Source of the DNA: COE1 sp965114465
GTDB taxonomy: Bacteria > Bacillota > Clostridia > Lachnospirales > Lachnospiraceae
Assembly: GCA_965114465.1 (NCBI GenBank)
Contig: CBCOYO010000068.1
Location: 1-18,008 of the forward strand
Length of the DNA: 18,008 nucleotides
Reading direction: 5' to 3'
The notes beneath the pieces were generated by a model. The model saw nothing but the letters and a program-made list of their open reading frames with translations. It did no database searches and had not been told where the DNA came from. The position numbers and the translations under genes were made by a program. Shown here piece after piece: positions 13,327-18,008 of the stretch; the stretch's first letter is position 1, and every line of letters begins with the position of its first letter.

Positions 13327-16300
13327 ATGAAGAAAGAGTTCTATACATTGGGAATTGACATTGGTTCTACAACGGTCAAGGTAGCAATTTTGGACGCAGC
13401 GCATCACTTATTGTTTTCTGATTACCAGCGGCATTACGCAAATATCCGCGAAACATTGTCAGCACTTTTACAGGATGCTTATGCTAAATTAGGAAATCTA
13501 ACGCTGCACCCCATGATTACAGGTTCGGGTGGACTAACACTTGCCAATCACTTGGGTGTTCCATTTGTACAAGAAGTAATCTCTGTTTCCACAGCATTAC
13601 AGGAGCTTGCGCCCAAAACAGATGTTGCGATTGAGCTTGGCGGCGAGGACGCTAAGATTATTTATTTTGAGGGCGGAAATGTCGAACAGCGCATGAATGG
13701 TATCTGTGCAGGCGGTACGGGCTCTTTTATCGATCAAATGGCGTCGCTGATTCAAACAGACGCTTCTGGATTAAATGAATATGCTAAAAATTACCATTCT
13801 TTATATACCATTGCAGCGCGCTGCGGCGTATTTGCAAAGACCGATATCCAACCACTTATTAACGAGGGCGCAACAAAGGAAGATTTAGCTGCTTCTATTT
13901 TTCAAGCAGTTGTCAACCAAACTATTAGCGGACTTGCCTGCGGAAAACCGATCCGCGGTCATGTTGCATTTTTAGGTGGCCCGCTGCATTTTCTGCCAGA
14001 GTTAAAGGCAGCATTTATCCGCACCTTAAAACTGGACGAGGAGCATATTATTGAAGCGGAAAATTCACATTTATTTGCGGCAATCGGATCTGCGTTAAAT
14101 GCGGAAAACAATAGTACTTTTTCTAAGGAAGTTTCTTACACTATGAAAGAAATGGTCGATAAACTTTCTTCCGATATAAAAATGGAATTTGAAGTTGCCC
14201 GCATGGAACCTTTGTTTGCGGACGAACAGGAATACATAGCATTTCAGACACGGCACAATTCACACCATGTAAAAAATGCAGCGATTGCAGACTATCACGG
14301 CAACTGCTTCTTGGGAATCGACGCTGGATCGACCACAACAAAAATTGCGCTGATTGCAGAGGATGGGACACTGCTCTACTCTTTCTACAGCAGCAATAAC
14401 GGCAGTCCGCTGAAAACTGCGATTCAATCCATTCAGGAAATTTATTCACTGCTTCCCAAAGAGGCAAAAATTCTGCGCTCCTGCTCAACAGGTTACGGCG
14501 AAGCACTGTTTAAAGCAGCATTTATGCTGGACGAAGGCGAGGTGGAAACAGTTGCACACTACTACGCTGCTGCTTTCTTTAATCCGGATGTAGACTGTAT
14601 TATTGATATCGGCGGTCAAGATATGAAATGCATTAAAATCAAGAACCAGACCGTTGATTCTGTACAGCTTAACGAAGCTTGTTCTTCTGGCTGCGGTTCT
14701 TTTATTGAAACTTTTGCTAAATCGCTCAATTACAGCGTAGAAGATTTCGCTAAAGCGGCGCTGTTTGCAAAACATCCCATTGACTTAGGTACACGCTGTA
14801 CCGTTTTTATGAACTCAAAAGTAAAACAAGCACAAAAAGAAGGCGCAGAAGTTTCTGATATTTCGGCTGGACTGGCTTATTCGGTTATTAAAAATGCACT
14901 GTTTAAGGTTATTAAAGTATCCGATGCCAGCGAACTTGGCAAAAATATCGTAGTGCAAGGTGGTACTTTCTATAATGATGCCGTACTGCGAAGTTTTGAA
15001 AAAATTGCAGGCTGCGAAGCAATTCGTCCAGATATCGCCGGAATTATGGGCGCGTTTGGTGCTGCGCTGATCGCAAGAGAACGTTATCAGGCAAATCCTG
15101 CGCTTGCTACTACAATGCTAGGTATTGAACAGATTAATCAGCTTGCATTTGATACCTCATTGGTAAAGTGCAAAGGCTGCACAAATTCATGCCGCTTAAC
15201 AGTCAATAAATTCTCCGACGGAAGAAATTTTATCTCCGGCAACCGCTGTGAACGTGGTCTTGGAAAAACAAAAACAGACGACACCATACCAAATTTATTT
15301 GCCTATAAATTAAAACGCCTATTCTCCTATGAGCCGCTTACCGCTGCGCAGGCAGTTCGTGGCCGTGTCGGGATTCCGCGCGTTTTAAATATGTATGAAA
15401 ATTATCCTTTCTGGTTTACATTTTTTACAAAACTAAATTATCAGGTGGTACTATCCCCTGTATCAAACCGGAAAATATATGAAATGGGCATTGAATCCAT
15501 TCCCAGTGAATCGGAATGTTATCCGGCAAAGCTTGCACATGGACATATTGAATGGCTGATTCAGCAAGGTGTCGATTTTATCTTTTATCCTGCACTATTT
15601 TATGAACGCAACGAATTTTGCGAAGCAAACAACCATTATAACTGTCCTATTGTAACATCTTATTCTGAAAATATAAAAAATAATGTAGAAGCAATTGGGC
15701 GCGGTGACGTGATTTTAAAAAATCCGTTTCTGTCATTCCGTGAGCCATCTTTAATTACACAGGCATTGATAAAGGAATTTCCTGAAATACCAGAAAGCGA
15801 GTTAAACGCTGCCGTAGAAGCCGGCTGGCAGGAATTGGAAGCTGTAAGACAAGATATGTACCATAAAGGGGAAGAAGTGCTTGCTTACCTTAAAGCAAAC
15901 AAGAAACGCGGCATTGTTCTTGCAGGACGTCCTTATCACATTGATCCCGAAATTAACCATGGTATTCCTGAATTAATTACCTCCTATGATATTGCGGTTT
16001 TAACAGAAGACAGCGTTTCCCATTTAGCGAAACCAGAACGCCCGTTAATTGTTTCCGATCAATGGATGTACCATTCTCGGCTTTATGCTGCCGCAAGCTA
16101 TGTAAAAACACGTGACGACTTAGACTTAATCCAGCTAAATTCCTTTGGCTGCGGACTTGATGCTGTTACCACCGATCAAGTAAATGATATTTTAACAGGC
16201 TCCGGCAAAATTTACACTTGTTTAAAAATTGACGAAGTAAATAACCTTGGTGCGGCAAGAATTCGAATCCGTTCACTGCTCTCTGCAATCCGTGTAAGAG

Positions 16301-17892
16301 AACAGCGCCACCAAGAACGTAAAATTCATTCCAGCAAAATAAACCGTGTTATCTTTACCAAAGAAATGCGCAAAAATTATACGATTTTATGTCCGCAGAT
16401 GTCACCCATTCATTTTGATTTATTAGAGCCTATGTTCCGTAGATGTGGCTACAATCTGGTTGTTTTAAACAATGATAACCGCAACAGTGTGGATGTCGGC
16501 TTAAAATATGTTAACAATGATGCTTGTTATCCTTCCCTTTTGGTCGTTGGACAAATTATGGAAGCGGTACTTTCTGGTCAATATGATACTGACCATTTAG
16601 CAGTCGTTATGTCGCAGACCGGCGGCGGCTGCCGTGCAACCAACTATATTGGTTTTATCCGTCGTGCTTTAGAAAAGGCAGGCTATGCACATATTCCGGT
16701 TATCTCCTTAAATTTATCAAAATTAGAGAGTAATCCCGGCTTCCAGATTACGCCAATGTTGCTGTTACGTGCAGTTTATGCAGTAAACTTCGGCGATATC
16801 TTTATGCGGTGCGTCTATCGTATGCGCCCTTATGAAGCCGAACAAGGTTCTGTCGATAGAGTACATCAAAAATGGATAAAAAAATGCAGCGATTTTCTTG
16901 GACACAAATACCTATCATTCCATACATATAAAAAAATGTGCCGTGAAATCATTGCAGAATTTGATGCAATTCCTATTCGCGATATTAAGAAACCACGTGT
17001 CGGCGTTGTTGGTGAAATCCTTGTAAAAGTCTCGCCTGCTGCAAACAACCGTTTGGTAGAGTTATTAGAGCAAGAAGGTGCAGAAGCTGTTGTACCAGAT
17101 TTAATGGACTTTATGTTCTACTGCTTCTATAACCAGCTATACAAGGCAGAAAATCTTGGCACTAGCAAAAAAGCTGCTAACCTCAGCCGCCTTGGTATTA
17201 AAGCAATCCAAATGCTGCGCAAACCAATGAGCAAAGCCTTTGCGGAGAGCAAACATTTTACACCACCTGCCGATATTTATGAAACCGCAAAAAATGCATC
17301 GGAAATCGTTTCTCTTGGAAATCAGACAGGTGAAGGCTGGTTCTTAACCGGTGAAATGTTAGAATTAATCCACACAGGAACACCCAATATCGTTTGTACA
17401 CAGCCTTTTGGCTGCCTGCCAAACCATGTTGTTGGAAAAGGTGTTATTAAAGAACTTCGCAAACGCCACCCCGAAGCAAATATTGTCGCTATCGACTATG
17501 ATCCCGGTGCTTCGGAAGTAAATCAGTTAAACCGTATTAAATTAATGCTGTCCACAGCACAGAAGAATCTGAATAAAATATATGCAGATACTTTAGAACA
17601 GGCAGCAACCGATATACAGCAGCCAGAAAGTTCTGCAAATAATACAATTAAGAATGAGGCTGTTCATAAAGAAGATTCGCATAATAAAGAAAACACTTAT
17701 AATAAAGAAAATACTCATAATAATGAAAATACTCATAATAATGAAAACGCTCATAATAAAGAAAATACTCACAATAAAGAAAATACTCACAATAATGAAA
17801 ATACTCATAATAAAGAAAACGCTTATAAGAAAGAACATTCTCGTAAGAAAAAGCATACTAAAAAGCAAAAAGTCAATGATAAATCTGCATAA
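13327..17892 (+). CDS. Giant fused acyl-CoA dehydratase activase / HgdB-D-like protein
   Basis: A 1521-residue cytoplasmic protein of the CoA-substrate-specific enzyme activase family (2-hydroxyacyl-CoA dehydratase and benzoyl-CoA reductase activators). ASKHA ATPase 1 (about 6-262) has GIDIGSTTVK, and C127 and C166 coincide with the numbering I recall for the [4Fe-4S] ligands of Acidaminococcus HgdC. ATPase 2 (about 327-590) has GIDAGSTTTK with C452, C456 and C491. A cysteine knuckle follows: C615, C618, C622, C641. Next come a DUF2229-like module (about 680-950; C731 in ECYPAK, C942 in FGCGLD) and a second HgdD-like module (about 1015-1400; C1067, C1102, C1363). So the ATP-driven electron donor and a putative Fe-S reductase sit on one chain. 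The substrate is unknown and no separate dehydratase gene is nearby. The tail (1452-1517) is a hexapeptide repeat. ATG 13327 fits the family N-terminus; AAAGG is 12 bases upstream, rather far. No clear terminator is seen. Confidence 0.93.
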   Translation: MKKEFYTLGIDIGSTTVKVAILDAAHHLLFSDYQRHYANIRETLSALLQDAYAKLGNLTLHPMITGSGGLTLANHLGVPFVQEVISVSTALQELAPKTDVAIELGGEDAKIIYFEGGNVEQRMNGICAGGTGSFIDQMASLIQTDASGLNEYAKNYHSLYTIAARCGVFAKTDIQPLINEGATKEDLAASIFQAVVNQTISGLACGKPIRGHVAFLGGPLHFLPELKAAFIRTLKLDEEHIIEAENSHLFAAIGSALNAENNSTFSKEVSYTMKEMVDKLSSDIKMEFEVARMEPLFADEQEYIAFQTRHNSHHVKNAAIADYHGNCFLGIDAGSTTTKIALIAEDGTLLYSFYSSNNGSPLKTAIQSIQEIYSLLPKEAKILRSCSTGYGEALFKAAFMLDEGEVETVAHYYAAAFFNPDVDCIIDIGGQDMKCIKIKNQTVDSVQLNEACSSGCGSFIETFAKSLNYSVEDFAKAALFAKHPIDLGTRCTVFMNSKVKQAQKEGAEVSDISAGLAYSVIKNALFKVIKVSDASELGKNIVVQGGTFYNDAVLRSFEKIAGCEAIRPDIAGIMGAFGAALIARERYQANPALATTMLGIEQINQLAFDTSLVKCKGCTNSCRLTVNKFSDGRNFISGNRCERGLGKTKTDDTIPNLFAYKLKRLFSYEPLTAAQAVRGRVGIPRVLNMYENYPFWFTFFTKLNYQVVLSPVSNRKIYEMGIESIPSESECYPAKLAHGHIEWLIQQGVDFIFYPALFYERNEFCEANNHYNCPIVTSYSENIKNNVEAIGRGDVILKNPFLSFREPSLITQALIKEFPEIPESELNAAVEAGWQELEAVRQDMYHKGEEVLAYLKANKKRGIVLAGRPYHIDPEINHGIPELITSYDIAVLTEDSVSHLAKPERPLIVSDQWMYHSRLYAAASYVKTRDDLDLIQLNSFGCGLDAVTTDQVNDILTGSGKIYTCLKIDEVNNLGAARIRIRSLLSAIRVREQRHQERKIHSSKINRVIFTKEMRKNYTILCPQMSPIHFDLLEPMFRRCGYNLVVLNNDNRNSVDVGLKYVNNDACYPSLLVVGQIMEAVLSGQYDTDHLAVVMSQTGGGCRATNYIGFIRRALEKAGYAHIPVISLNLSKLESNPGFQITPMLLLRAVYAVNFGDIFMRCVYRMRPYEAEQGSVDRVHQKWIKKCSDFLGHKYLSFHTYKKMCREIIAEFDAIPIRDIKKPRVGVVGEILVKVSPAANNRLVELLEQEGAEAVVPDLMDFMFYCFYNQLYKAENLGTSKKAANLSRLGIKAIQMLRKPMSKAFAESKHFTPPADIYETAKNASEIVSLGNQTGEGWFLTGEMLELIHTGTPNIVCTQPFGCLPNHVVGKGVIKELRKRHPEANIVAIDYDPGASEVNQLNRIKLMLSTAQKNLNKIYADTLEQAATDIQQPESSANNTIKNEAVHKEDSHNKENTYNKENTHNNENTHNNENAHNKENTHNKENTHNNENTHNKENAYKKEHSRKKKHTKKQKVNDKSA
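17680..17877 (+). repeat. 18-bp tandem repeat encoding an HNKENT hexapeptide tail
   Basis: Eleven consecutive in-frame 18-base units. The first eight are close copies encoding HNKENT, YNKENT, HNNENT, HNNENA, HNKENT, HNKENT, HNNENT and HNKENA. The last three decay to YKKEHS, RKKKHT and KKQKVN. The array forms the extreme C-terminus of the activase, four residues before the stop. Its A-rich composition differs from the rest of the gene. Changes in unit number would keep the frame. Confidence 0.95.
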
Positions 17893-17944
17893 AGTCCCTA
17901 ATATATTTTCTTTGGACACTCCTACGCGTTGCGCCCCTCCATAT

Positions 17945-18008
17945 GGGGTTGTCGCAATAAGCTTTGATTATACAAAATATAGTATAAATCGCAGCATGAT
18001 GTTAGACT
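17945..18008. mobile_element. Second copy of the 98-bp MITE-like element, cut by window end
   Basis: GGGGTTGTCGCAATAAG at 17945-17961 matches the reverse complement of the right end of the element at 12916-13013, and similarity continues without gaps to the window edge (about three quarters identical over 64 bases). It lies in opposite orientation, 52 bases after the stop of the activase gene. Unlike the first copy it is not inside the 132-bp repeat. TATGGGG at the edge is shared with the left boundary of the first copy. Confidence 0.65.

Noticed and set aside
17593..17919. 108-residue minus-strand frame rich in Ile/Phe/Ser/Met, looking like a membrane protein
   Set aside because: It is the antisense of the 18-bp tandem repeat. 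The apparent hydrophobic repeats (IMSIFI-like) are the complement of the HNKENT codons, and the frame has no independent support.
17893..17944. Terminator right after the activase stop
   Set aside because: Short inverted matches (GTCC/GGAC, CCCC/GGGG) exist, but no stable stem followed by a T-tract is seen.

Overview
The window looks like a chromosomal segment of a low-GC, anaerobic Gram-positive bacterium, most probably a Lachnospiraceae-type Clostridium relative. The reasons are AT-rich intergenic DNA, strong GGAGG-type ribosome binding sites, a single-chain glycyl-tRNA synthetase, a RecO without its zinc finger, an M16C peptidase, and a very large fused CoA-dehydratase-activase protein typical of obligate anaerobes. 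The genus assignment is inference; no rRNA or other marker is present.

Layout. From about 12650 down to 298 everything is on the minus strand. In transcription order it holds: a rhomboid-fold membrane protein with a zinc-ribbon tail (11768-12652); a sigma-70-like protein without region 4 (10609-11376) overlapping a small unknown gene (10194-10622); an M16C metallopeptidase (7225-10152); era (6303-7202); a small YqzL-like gene (5957-6142) overlapping recO (5368-6030); an unknown lipoprotein with its own promoter inside the end of recO (4524-5303); glyQS (3002-4390); and alaS (298-2955), closed by a strong bidirectional terminator (207-251). The order era, yqzL, recO, glycyl-tRNA synthetase matches the Bacillus subtilis order, so this is an old housekeeping cluster. 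The lipoprotein is an extra gene in it, and the sigma-like gene and peptidase sit upstream. The sigma-like gene through recO probably form one transcript from a promoter near 11506-11534.

From 13327 the plus strand carries one 1521-residue protein. It has two ASKHA (BadF/HgdC-type) ATPase domains, a four-cysteine knuckle and two HgdB/HgdD-like cysteine modules, so activator and putative reductase are on one chain. It ends in a tail made of an 18-bp tandem repeat (HNKENT-type hexapeptides). It is transcribed divergently from the rhomboid-like gene.

The intergenic regions hold the most unusual structure. A 132-bp palindromic element is present intact at 11566-11697, as a right-hand fragment at 1-51 (cut by the window edge), and as a modified copy at 12822-13026. 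In the modified copy the internal 25-bp hairpin has been replaced exactly by a 98-bp MITE-like element with its own imperfect terminal inverted repeats. A second, diverged and oppositely oriented copy of that 98-bp element begins at 17945, just downstream of the large gene. I see no tRNA, rRNA, CRISPR array, complete insertion sequence or defence system.
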